Shown here one piece after another: positions 28,316-36,767 of a stretch of DNA of 53,920 nt; the first letter of the stretch is position 1, and each line of letters opens with the position of its first letter. The DNA is from Myxococcales bacterium. GTDB taxonomy: Bacteria; Myxococcota_A; Polyangia; Palsa-1104. The stretch is from positions 1 to 53,920 of the forward strand of contig JAQBQH010000052.1 of the NCBI GenBank assembly GCA_028287105.1. Reading direction: 5' to 3'. The position numbers were made by a program, and so were the translations under genes. Below the pieces are notes generated by a model, which saw nothing but the letters and a program-made list of their open reading frames with translations, searched no databases and had not been told where the DNA came from.

Positions 28316-30168
28316 AGCGCGCGCTTGCAGCGTTATTGCTCCTGGTCGCCGGCGGCGCGGTCGCGCGCGCCGACGGGTTTCAGCTCGAGCGCTACGAGCC
28401 GACGCCGGCCGGCAGCTGGTTTTTGGCGGTGCCGCATCCCTGGTACTCGTCGACGCGCTACTTCGCCGCCGGGCTGACGCTCGACTACGGGCACAACCCG
28501 CTCCTGGGCGGGCTGTTCGAGCCGGGGTTCCGCCAGACCGTCGCCATCGTCGAGCATCAGCTCGTCGGGCACGTCGACGTCGCCGGATCGTTCCTCGATC
28601 GCGTGCAGCTGTCGCTCTCACTGCCGGTGGTGCTGATGGAGCGCGGCACGCCGGCGTTCGGGGCGGCGCCCATCGGCGGCGCGGCCGTCGGCGATCCGCG
28701 CGTCGGCGTCATGGTGCGCCTCTGGGGCCAGGCCGATCGCAGCCCTATTTCGATCCACGCCGGCGGATACGTGTGGATCCCCGTCGGTGTCACCGGCTCG
28801 CACGCCGGCGACGACAACGCGCGCGGCATGCCCGAGGTGGTCCTCGCCGGCATGCTCAAGGATCACGTGCGCTGGTCGCTCGACGCCGGCGTGCTCGTTC
28901 GCGCGCACCAGACCTTCGGCTTCGGCCCGGCCAACAGCGCCGACTCGGAGCTGCGCCTCGGTCTCGCAGCCGCATGGACCAATCACGCGCGCAGCTGGTC
29001 GGTCGGCCCCGAGCTGACGCTCGGCAGCGCCATCGACGGCCCGCGCGCCGGCAAGAAATACGGCACCGCCCTCGAGCTGCTCGTCGGTGGGCAGTACCAC
29101 ATCAAGCACACGGTGCTGGTCGGCGCCGGCATCGGCAGCGGTCTGGCGTCGCTGCTCGGCACGCCCGACGTGCGCGTCATCTTTCGCGCGGCCTACGCGC
29201 CGGTGCGGACGGAGAAGCCCGCGGGGCCGCCCGACGCCGACCACGACGGCATTCCCGACGCCGAAGATCTCTGCCCGCAGACGCCGGGCGCCTCGACGGC
29301 AAAGGGCTGTCCCGACGCCGATCGCGACGGCGTTCCCGACGCGGAGGACCTCTGCCCGCAAAAGTCCGGCGTGACCACCGCGCGCGGCTGCCCCGACGCG
29401 GACGCCGACGGTGTCCCGGACGGCGAAGACCTGTGCCCCGGCGCGCGGTCCGGCACCAAGCCGGATCCCGACAAGAAGGGCTGCCCGCTCGACTCCGACG
29501 CCGACGGCATTCCCGACGCCGAAGATCTGTGCCCCAACGCCAAGCCGGGCGATCAGCCCGATCCGGCGCAGAAGGGCTGCCCCGCCGACGCCGACCATGA
29601 CGGCGTCCCCGACGCTGACGACCTCTGCCCCGGTGATGCGCCGGGCGCGCATCCCGACAGCGCGCGCAAGGGCTGCCCGCAGCCGGACGCCGACCACGAT
29701 GGCGTTCCCGACGCCGAGGACGCCTGCCCGAAGGACGTGGGCGACGCCAACTCGACCGATCCGAAGACCAACGGCTGCCCCAAGCTGATGGTGCAGTCCG
29801 GCGCCGTGTTCGAGCTGCGCTCGGTCCACTTCGAGACCAACAAGTGGGAGCTCCTGCCCGAGAGCTTCCCCATCCTCGACGAGGTGGCGCGCGCCCTCAA
29901 CGAGCATCAGGAATACGACAAGGTCGTCGTCGAGGGGCACGCCGACGATCGCGGCACGCACGAGTGGAACCTCCGGCTCTCGAGGCATCGCGCGCAGTCG
30001 GTGGTCGAGTATCTGGCCAAGAAGGGTGTCCGCCGCGGACGGCTCTCGTACGAGGGCTACGGCGATACCAAACCGCTCGATCCCGAGCGCAACGACGAGG
30101 CGCGGGCCAAGAACCGCCGCGTCGAGGTGCGCGTCTCTTCGACGAAGAAGGAGCCGGCGCGGAAGTAG
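28312..30168 (+). CDS. TSP3-repeat/OmpA-domain outer-membrane protein
   Basis: 618 residues. After a signal peptide (MKRALAALLLLVAGGAVARA), residues ~21-300 are beta-rich with alternating aromatic strands, like a small outer-membrane barrel. Residues ~306-493 hold six thrombospondin type-3-like Ca-binding repeats of the form DADxDGxPDxEDLCP. The C-terminal OmpA domain (YDKVVVEGHADDRGTHEWN, with RVEVRVSS at the end) binds peptidoglycan. The layout links the outer membrane to the cell wall. It starts within the stop of the Cys-rich lipoprotein (ATGA overlap). Expected location is the outer membrane; the Asp-rich repeats should bind calcium. Function in adhesion or envelope stability is inference. 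Confidence 0.9.
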   Translation: MKRALAALLLLVAGGAVARADGFQLERYEPTPAGSWFLAVPHPWYSSTRYFAAGLTLDYGHNPLLGGLFEPGFRQTVAIVEHQLVGHVDVAGSFLDRVQLSLSLPVVLMERGTPAFGAAPIGGAAVGDPRVGVMVRLWGQADRSPISIHAGGYVWIPVGVTGSHAGDDNARGMPEVVLAGMLKDHVRWSLDAGVLVRAHQTFGFGPANSADSELRLGLAAAWTNHARSWSVGPELTLGSAIDGPRAGKKYGTALELLVGGQYHIKHTVLVGAGIGSGLASLLGTPDVRVIFRAAYAPVRTEKPAGPPDADHDGIPDAEDLCPQTPGASTAKGCPDADRDGVPDAEDLCPQKSGVTTARGCPDADADGVPDGEDLCPGARSGTKPDPDKKGCPLDSDADGIPDAEDLCPNAKPGDQPDPAQKGCPADADHDGVPDADDLCPGDAPGAHPDSARKGCPQPDADHDGVPDAEDACPKDVGDANSTDPKTNGCPKLMVQSGAVFELRSVHFETNKWELLPESFPILDEVARALNEHQEYDKVVVEGHADDRGTHEWNLRLSRHRAQSVVEYLAKKGVRRGRLSYEGYGDTKPLDPERNDEARAKNRRVEVRVSSTKKEPARK

Positions 30169-30210
30169 GGGGGGCTTGCCCGCGGGCGCCGGGTCCGCTA
30201 TGCAGCGGGC

Positions 30211-32091
30211 GTGGGGCGGACCATTGGGGCGGTGGCGGACGAGGCGCGGGACATCATCCTGCTGTTGGATGCGCGCGGATCTCTACGCGATGTGAATCGT
30301 GCCGCCGTGGGTGCGTATGGCTACAGCTACGACGAGCTCTTGCGGCTCGACATCCGCGATCTGCGCGCGTCGTCGACGCGGGGCGACGTCGAAGAGCAGA
30401 TCGCCAAGGTCGATGCAGCGGGCGTGCAGTTCGAGACGCGCCACCAGCGACGGGACGGCAGCGAGTTCGACTGCGAAGTAAGCTCGCGGCGGCTGGAGCT
30501 CGACGGCGAGATCTTCCTCGTCAGCGTCGTCCGCGATCTGACCGAGCGGAAGCGCGCCGAGGAGCTCATCCGCGAGAAGGAGACGCTCCTGTGGAAGGTC
30601 TTCCACTCGAGCCCGGTGGTCGTCTCCATTACCGACCTCGAGACCAACCGCTACGTCGACGTCAACGACAGCTACCTGCGGGTGATGGAGCTGAAGCGCG
30701 GCGAGGTCGTCGGCAAGAGCCGCGACGACGTCGGCATCATCCTCGACCCCGAGGAGCTGCGTCGCCTCAGGCAGGCGGTGCTGAACAAGTTTCGCGGCGA
30801 GTTCGAGCTGCGCATTCGCACGCGCGGTGGCCGCACGCTCGACACCATCCACTCGCTCGAGTTCATCGAGCTGAGCGGCAAGCCGTGCGTGGTCGCGTTC
30901 GCGCACGACATGACCGAGTACAAGCGGCTCGAGCATCAGCTGCAGCACGCGCAGAAGATGGACGCGGTGGGGCGGCTGGCGGGCGGCGTGGCGCACGACT
31001 TCAACAACATCTTGACGGCGGTGCGCGGACACTCGGAGGTGCTCATGGGGCTGCTCGAGACGGGCTCGCCGCACCGGCGGCATGCCGAGCAGATCCATCG
31101 CGCGGCCCTGCGCGCCGCCGCGCTCACCAGCCAGCTGCTCGCGTTCAGCCGCAAGCAGGTGTTGCAGCCGCGCTCCATCGACGTCAACTCGCTGGTGGCC
31201 AACCTGACCGTCATGCTGCGCCGGCTCATCGGCGAGCACGTCGATCTGCAGACGGAGCTCGGCGCCGACCTCGGCGTCGTGCGCGCCGACGCGGGCCAGC
31301 TGGAGCAGGTGCTCGTCAACCTCGCGGTCAACGCGCGCGACGCCATGCCCCAGGGCGGGATGCTCCTCGTCGCCACCGAGAACGCCGACATCGATGCGGC
31401 CGAGTCGATGCGACGCAGCGTGCCGATCGGACGCTGGATCCTCATCACCGTCACCGACACCGGTGTCGGCATCGACGAGGCGACACGCGCGCGCATCTTC
31501 GAGCCCTTCTTCACGACCAAGGCGTCGGGCAAGGGCACCGGCCTCGGGCTCTCGACGGTGTACGGCATCGTCGCGCAGTCCGGTGGGCACATCCAGCTCG
31601 ACAGCGTCGTCGGGCAGGGCACGACGTTCCGCGTCTTTCTGCCGCGCGTCGGGGCGACGGTCTCGACGCGACACCCGACCATCGAGGACGTGGCGGGGCC
31701 ATCCGGCACGGAGACGGTGCTACTCGTCGAAGACGACAACGACGTGCGCGAGTTCGTCCACGACGTCTTGACCACGCACGGCTATCAGGTGCTCTCCGCC
31801 GTCGACGGCCCGCAGGCGCTGCAGCTCATCGAAGCCCACGACGAGCCGATCGCGCTCCTGGTCACCGACGTCATCATGCCGCGCATGATGGGCTCCGAAG
31901 TGGCCGCGCGCGTGACCGCGCTCCGGCCCGCGATCAAGGTGCTCTACATCTCGGGCTATCCGGGCGACGCGATTGCGCGGCAGGGCGTCTTGCCGGCCGA
32001 GCATGCGTTCGTGCAGAAGCCGTTCTCGGTGGTGGCGCTGGCGCGCCGCGTGCGCGCGCTGCTCGACGGCAGGCTCGACAAGGACGACTGA
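30211..32091 (+). CDS. PAS-PAS hybrid histidine kinase with C-terminal receiver
   Basis: 626 residues, soluble. Two PAS domains (about 10-115 and 125-245, each with a PAC-like end, VVRDLTERKRAEEL and FAHDMTEYKRLEHQL) are followed by the H-box VAHDFNNILTAVRGHSEVL near 260, the N-box NLAVNARDAMPQGG, the G boxes TDTGVGI and GKGTGLGLSTVYGIV, and a receiver from ~505 with DD at its start and phospho-acceptor Asp553 in TDVIMPR and a late Lys in QKPFS. It is a hybrid kinase that can phosphorylate its own receiver. The start is GTG 30211; no clear ribosome site. The kinase gene is isolated and ends 3 bases from the convergent FG-GAP gene. Confidence 0.93.
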   Translation: MGRTIGAVADEARDIILLLDARGSLRDVNRAAVGAYGYSYDELLRLDIRDLRASSTRGDVEEQIAKVDAAGVQFETRHQRRDGSEFDCEVSSRRLELDGEIFLVSVVRDLTERKRAEELIREKETLLWKVFHSSPVVVSITDLETNRYVDVNDSYLRVMELKRGEVVGKSRDDVGIILDPEELRRLRQAVLNKFRGEFELRIRTRGGRTLDTIHSLEFIELSGKPCVVAFAHDMTEYKRLEHQLQHAQKMDAVGRLAGGVAHDFNNILTAVRGHSEVLMGLLETGSPHRRHAEQIHRAALRAAALTSQLLAFSRKQVLQPRSIDVNSLVANLTVMLRRLIGEHVDLQTELGADLGVVRADAGQLEQVLVNLAVNARDAMPQGGMLLVATENADIDAAESMRRSVPIGRWILITVTDTGVGIDEATRARIFEPFFTTKASGKGTGLGLSTVYGIVAQSGGHIQLDSVVGQGTTFRVFLPRVGATVSTRHPTIEDVAGPSGTETVLLVEDDNDVREFVHDVLTTHGYQVLSAVDGPQALQLIEAHDEPIALLVTDVIMPRMMGSEVAARVTALRPAIKVLYISGYPGDAIARQGVLPAEHAFVQKPFSVVALARRVRALLDGRLDKDD

Positions 32092-32094
32092 AGA

Positions 32095-34383
32095 TCAGCG
32101 ACCGAAGCGGTTGAGAAACACCGACGCGCCGTCGAAGTCGACGATGGCGACGTCCGATTTGCCGTCGCCGTCGAAGTCGCCGACGACCCCCTGGATGGGC
32201 AGGTAGCCGCGCTTGTGCTCGCGCAGCAGCGTGAGATGGCCGGCGCCGTCACCGCGCCAGACGTCGAAGGAGGCGTTGAAGTCGCCGCCGCGTCCGAGGA
32301 CCAGGTCGCGCTTGCCGTCACCGTCGAAGTCGCCGCCGAGGACGAGGAAGGCGCGGCTGGCGGTGGTGTAGCTGTCGCCTTTGGTGAAGCCGCCCTTGTT
32401 GTCGCCGAGCAGCAGCTGCACCGTGGTCGGCTCGACGGTGATGGCGAGATCCAGCGTGCCATTGCCGTCGTAGTCGCCCGGTGCCATCGAGGTCGGGCGC
32501 AGGTCCGCCGCCGACGCGACCGCCCGGGCGAAGGTGCCGTCGCGCTTGCCGATGAGCACCGCCAGGCCGGGTGCGCCGAACGTGCCGTAGGCGCAATCGA
32601 GGGTCCCGTCACCGTCGAAGTCGGCGATGACCAGCGGCGCGACCGGGCGGCTCACCCCGAGCATCCACGGCGTCGCGGCGGTGAGCGTGTGATTGGCGCC
32701 GCCGAGATAGACGCGCACCTCGCCGGTACCGCCGATGACGAGGTCGTCGAGGCCGTCGCCGTTCATGTCGGCGCTGGCCAGCTCGACCGCCGAGTAGGTC
32801 GCCAGCGCCGCCAGCGCGACGAACGTGCCGTCGCGTCCCCAGCGGATGCTCATGCCTTGCGGCGACCCGGTGACGACGTCGGCCTTGCCGTCGCCGTCGA
32901 AGTCTCCCGCGGCCATGACCGATGCGCCTTTGGCGACCCTCTCGTCGACGGGCGTGTCGAACGCGCCGCCGGCGCCACCGCCGAGGCGCGTGACCAACGT
33001 CGGATACCAGCTCGCCAAGATCAGATCTTTCTTGCCGTTGCCGTCGACGTCGGCGAGCGCGACGCGCCCGTAGGCGACGTTGCCGTACCACGCCGGATCG
33101 AAGTGTCCGTCGCCGCGTCCCGCGAGCGTCGCGGCCCAGCCGGCGAAGCTCGCGATCGCCACGTCGGCCTTGCCGTCTTGATCGAAGTCGGCGACCGCCG
33201 CGCCCGAGAGGCTGCTCGTCTGCGCGTCGAGATCGTGCGCCTGCTCTACCGTCGCGCCGAACGTGCCGTCTCCGTTGCCGGGCGCGAACGCGAGCGAGCC
33301 GCCCGCTTCGCGCACGACCACGAGGTCGAGGTTGCTGCCGGCGTCGATGCGCGCCGGGATGAGCGACAAGATCTCGGGATTGCCGAAGGCGACGTGCGTG
33401 ACCGAGGCGACCCCGCCGGTGCCGTTGTTGAGCACCATGCCGAGCTCCGCCTCGACGGTGGTCCCGGGACCGGGATACATGCCGCCGAGCGCCAGGTCGG
33501 GCGCGTTGTCGTTGTTGAAGTCGCCGACGGCGAGGAGGTCGGCGCGCATCGGCAGGGTCACGCGCACCTCCGGCTCGAGCGTGCCGTCGCCCTTGCCGGC
33601 GAAGAATTGCAGCTCGGTGCCGACGGCGACGATGTCGAGCTTCCCGTCGCCGTCGAAGTCGACGACGCTGACGGCGTTGAGCTTCTGCGCCAGCGCCACC
33701 GTCACCGGCGGCGCGAAGCTGCCGTTGCCGCTGTCGAGATAGACGAGGAGCTGATCGGGATCCTGCAGCAGCACCACGAGGTCGGCGCGGCCGTTGTGGT
33801 CGAGATCGCCGGCAGCGACACCGACGGGGGCGCTCGCCAGCATCATCGGCGGCTGCACGGTGAAGACGCCATCGCCGACGGCGGTCAGGACAGCCACCTG
33901 TTTGCCGTTGCCGCTCGAGACCGCGATGTCGTTGCGGCCGTCGCCGTCGAAGTCGGCGAAGGCGAACTGATGCGGATACGCCCCCGCGTCGTACACGGTC
34001 TCGGGAAGAAAGGCGTTGCCGGCAGCGCCGAGGCGAACGCTGATGTCGTAGGTATGGCTGACGACGAGATCGGGATAGGCGTCGCTGTTCAGTTTGGCCG
34101 CGGCCACGGCGAAGGCGTTGCGCCCGCGGCGATAGGCGCGCGGCGGCGCGAACACGCAGGTGGGATCGCCGCCACAGGTATCGACGACCCCACCGTCACC
34201 ACCGCCACCGCCGGCCATGTCGCAATCGGCGGTGCAGTTGCCACCGGTGGCGCCAGGTCCGCCGCCACCGGCCAGGTCACAATCGAGGCACCCGTCGCCG
34301 TGCATTCCCGACGCGGAGCTCGAGCAGCCGGCCCATACCAACAGGACCAGCGCCGCGCCTCGCATCAGAAGCTTCCGAGCCAT
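32095..34383 (-). CDS. FG-GAP/VCBS-repeat lipoprotein
   Basis: 762 residues. The lipoprotein signal ends in VWAGC. A Gly-rich linker with CLDCDLAGGGG and CDMAGGGGG precedes about a dozen FG-GAP repeats, each with a Ca-binding loop of the DFDGDGxxDIAV form (for example DLDHNGRADLVV, DVDGNGKKDLIL and DYDGNGTLDLAI), forming an integrin-like beta-propeller surface. Such proteins bind ligands or partner proteins outside the cell and need calcium. ATG 34383 is chosen because it opens the signal peptide; an upstream in-frame ATG at 34410 would put seven Arg/Lys-rich residues before it. The end is 3 bases from the convergent hybrid kinase. Confidence 0.88.
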   Translation of the reverse strand: MARKLLMRGAALVLLVWAGCSSSASGMHGDGCLDCDLAGGGGPGATGGNCTADCDMAGGGGGDGGVVDTCGGDPTCVFAPPRAYRRGRNAFAVAAAKLNSDAYPDLVVSHTYDISVRLGAAGNAFLPETVYDAGAYPHQFAFADFDGDGRNDIAVSSGNGKQVAVLTAVGDGVFTVQPPMMLASAPVGVAAGDLDHNGRADLVVLLQDPDQLLVYLDSGNGSFAPPVTVALAQKLNAVSVVDFDGDGKLDIVAVGTELQFFAGKGDGTLEPEVRVTLPMRADLLAVGDFNNDNAPDLALGGMYPGPGTTVEAELGMVLNNGTGGVASVTHVAFGNPEILSLIPARIDAGSNLDLVVVREAGGSLAFAPGNGDGTFGATVEQAHDLDAQTSSLSGAAVADFDQDGKADVAIASFAGWAATLAGRGDGHFDPAWYGNVAYGRVALADVDGNGKKDLILASWYPTLVTRLGGGAGGAFDTPVDERVAKGASVMAAGDFDGDGKADVVTGSPQGMSIRWGRDGTFVALAALATYSAVELASADMNGDGLDDLVIGGTGEVRVYLGGANHTLTAATPWMLGVSRPVAPLVIADFDGDGTLDCAYGTFGAPGLAVLIGKRDGTFARAVASAADLRPTSMAPGDYDGNGTLDLAITVEPTTVQLLLGDNKGGFTKGDSYTTASRAFLVLGGDFDGDGKRDLVLGRGGDFNASFDVWRGDGAGHLTLLREHKRGYLPIQGVVGDFDGDGKSDVAIVDFDGASVFLNRFGR

Positions 34384-34411
34384 GCGTCGACGACGAGCAT
34401 ACACCCTCAAC

Positions 34412-36754
34412 TCAGCAGTGGCAGCCGCTCGCCTCGAGGATGGCGTCGAGCAGACTGCCGATGCATTCGAAGCCGGGCTGAAGCTTCAGCTCGGCGATGA
34501 AGTCGGCGAGGTCCACGCACTGGATCTGCAGCTTCTTCTCCAGTCCCTTGACGTCGTCGAGGTACGGCGAGCCGATCGAGGCGAGATACGTCTCGAGCTG
34601 CTTGAGCAGCCTGTTCGTCTTGGCGAACGCGTTGCCGCTGCACTCCTTCTCGCGCGCTTCGACGACGGTGGTCACCGGCACCGACTGGTTGTTCTTGACC
34701 CAGACGCGATAGAAGTTCGGACCCAGCTTCTCGGCGCCGGAGAGAACCGTGCGCCAGCCGTGCAGCTCGCCGGCGTGCTCGATGAAGAAGCCGTAGGAGG
34801 CCTGCTGCTCGAGAACGCGGAAGGTCTTGCGCGAGAGGCTGCGCTGCTTGCGACCGGAGTCGTTGTAGACGTGGTACGCCACCGTCGGCATGAACTCCGC
34901 GGCCTGATCGTAGCTGAGGCGTTCGCGCGTCGAGGCGTTGAAGACCAGGCCGTCCTTGACGACGATGCCCTTGGCCCGCGTCAGCGACGGGTTGTCGACG
35001 GGCGGCACGTAGACCTGCGGCACGTTCTGCTTGACGACGTAGATGTACATGTAGCGGCCGGTGGCCGTGCCCAGGCGCTTCAAGCCCGACGAATCGATGA
35101 TCGCCGTCTCCTTGAACGTCGAGGCGTGACCGAGATGCATGTTGCGGAACGCGCTCTGCTGATTGAACTGACGGTTATCCTCCGACGACAGCTCGACCAG
35201 CATGCACTGGTGCGAGCCGAGGCCATCGGACGGCGGCGTCAAGGTCGGCTTCCACGGCGCGGCCCCGCCGGCGCAGTTGCTCGGGAAGCGCGTGTAGCCG
35301 TACTCGGCGGTGAAGTGGCCGTTCGGCGTGCCGGCCGGATCCGCGTCGAAGTAGGTGGCGCAGATGTAGCTCCAGTCGGGCGTCCACGGCGTCGCGGTCT
35401 GCACGCTGAACGTCTGGCCGGTGGCGCCACCGGCGAGTGTGCCGGCGACGAAGTTGCCCGCGATGGGAGCGGCCGGAAACAGCGAGGGGCCGCACGTAGT
35501 CGGCGTCGGGCAGCTGTAGAGGAGCTTGTTGCCCGCGGTGTTGAGCTCGCGCCACAAATTCGACTTCACGTTCTGCGATCCCAGCGGGGCGATGCGGAAC
35601 GTGGCGTGGATCTTCGCCGCGTCGGTCGCGGTCAACGCGCCGCCCTTGTTGTGCACCTGCACCAGGACCGAGTTCGCGGACGGCACCGGCGTGGCGGACG
35701 AGGTATAGGCGTGCAGATCGCCGGCCCAGCTACCGCTCGACGTAAAGATGTCGTCCTGCGTGATGTAGACGCCGCCGTTCGAGCACAGCGTGTCCATCGG
35801 TCCCACGAGCTGCGCCGAGTTGAACGCGGAGAGCAGCGGCACCGGCGGCAGCGAGCCGTCGCTCGGCAGCACCGAGCCGTCGATGTCGTCGGGGTAATGC
35901 AGCACGGCCTGCGTGCCCGAGCCCGGGGTCCAGTAGAGATCGGACCAGATGCCGGTCGCCGGAGCGACCATCAGCGTGCCCGGGTCGACGACGTTGCTGT
36001 CGAGGAAGACCCCGGCGGTGGCGGTGTCGTAGAGATCGCCGGTGCCGGGACCGGTGGAGGTCGCCAGGCGGATCGAGCCGCCGTTGACGCCCGCGCCCGG
36101 GATCCGCTTGATCGGGATCTTGGCCGTGATCGCCCAGGTGAATTGCGGCTGGCCCATCGGTGTATCGGCGGCCGGCATCAGCCAGGTGTTGATGTACTGC
36201 GGGTCGCTCAGCCACGGCGGGCTGCCGAGCGCCTTCGGATCATCCACGTCGATGCGCTGCGAAACCGACGTCGCCGACGGCGGATTCTGCTTCGGCTGCG
36301 TCAGACGCGTCGGCGATGCGGCGTTGCCCTGCATGTTGATCGTGTAGACCTGCGCCACCTTCTTGCCGGAGACGGGGTCGACGGCGGTGAAGCCGAAGCG
36401 CACGCCGTCCTCGTCGGCCACCGACGCGGTCGGGATGTTCTGCCGCCAGTAGAAGTAGAGGTAGCCGGCCTCGGTCGCGACCGCGGATCCCTTGGTGACG
36501 AGGAACTTGAAGTCGGCCTTCTGCGTCGCGCCTGCTTGCCAGTCGAAGCCGAACGAGCCGGTCCACTGAAGGCCGCCGAGCGCGCTGACGTCCGTGATCG
36601 TCGGTGCCCCGCCGCTCCACGGCGCGCCGGTCGCCGGCGGAACGCAGGCTCCCGCGCCCGCGGCGTGCCCGACCGACGGTGCCGCCATCATGATCCCGAG
36701 CGCCGTGATCAATGCCGCGCGCGAGCTCGTTTGCTTCCATGCCATGCGAATCAT
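34412..36754 (-). CDS. large secreted protein of unknown function
   Basis: 780 residues. The signal peptide ends near AAPSVGHAAG (about residue 33). No domain is recognised. The mature protein is rich in Ser, Thr, Gly and Asp and in aromatic residues with scattered Cys (for example NCAGGAAPWKP, YSCPTPTTC and ASGCHC at the end). Composition and length suggest an exported beta-rich structural or adhesive protein. ATG 36754 is used, with the purine-rich AAGGGGGAAGAG just upstream; ATG 36745 is the alternative. It is the last gene of the operon TPR protein - Big_1 lipoprotein - this protein, separated from the second by 13 bases. The final Cys residues are in a CxC pair. Confidence 0.65.
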   Translation of the reverse strand: MIRMAWKQTSSRAALITALGIMMAAPSVGHAAGAGACVPPATGAPWSGGAPTITDVSALGGLQWTGSFGFDWQAGATQKADFKFLVTKGSAVATEAGYLYFYWRQNIPTASVADEDGVRFGFTAVDPVSGKKVAQVYTINMQGNAASPTRLTQPKQNPPSATSVSQRIDVDDPKALGSPPWLSDPQYINTWLMPAADTPMGQPQFTWAITAKIPIKRIPGAGVNGGSIRLATSTGPGTGDLYDTATAGVFLDSNVVDPGTLMVAPATGIWSDLYWTPGSGTQAVLHYPDDIDGSVLPSDGSLPPVPLLSAFNSAQLVGPMDTLCSNGGVYITQDDIFTSSGSWAGDLHAYTSSATPVPSANSVLVQVHNKGGALTATDAAKIHATFRIAPLGSQNVKSNLWRELNTAGNKLLYSCPTPTTCGPSLFPAAPIAGNFVAGTLAGGATGQTFSVQTATPWTPDWSYICATYFDADPAGTPNGHFTAEYGYTRFPSNCAGGAAPWKPTLTPPSDGLGSHQCMLVELSSEDNRQFNQQSAFRNMHLGHASTFKETAIIDSSGLKRLGTATGRYMYIYVVKQNVPQVYVPPVDNPSLTRAKGIVVKDGLVFNASTRERLSYDQAAEFMPTVAYHVYNDSGRKQRSLSRKTFRVLEQQASYGFFIEHAGELHGWRTVLSGAEKLGPNFYRVWVKNNQSVPVTTVVEAREKECSGNAFAKTNRLLKQLETYLASIGSPYLDDVKGLEKKLQIQCVDLADFIAELKLQPGFECIGSLLDAILEASGCHC

Positions 36755-36767
36755 CTCTTCCCCCTTG

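Noticed and set aside
28312-30168. TSP3 repeat tract as a CRISPR-like or tandem DNA repeat
   Set aside because: The repetition is at protein level, in frame, with variable unit length and no spacers.
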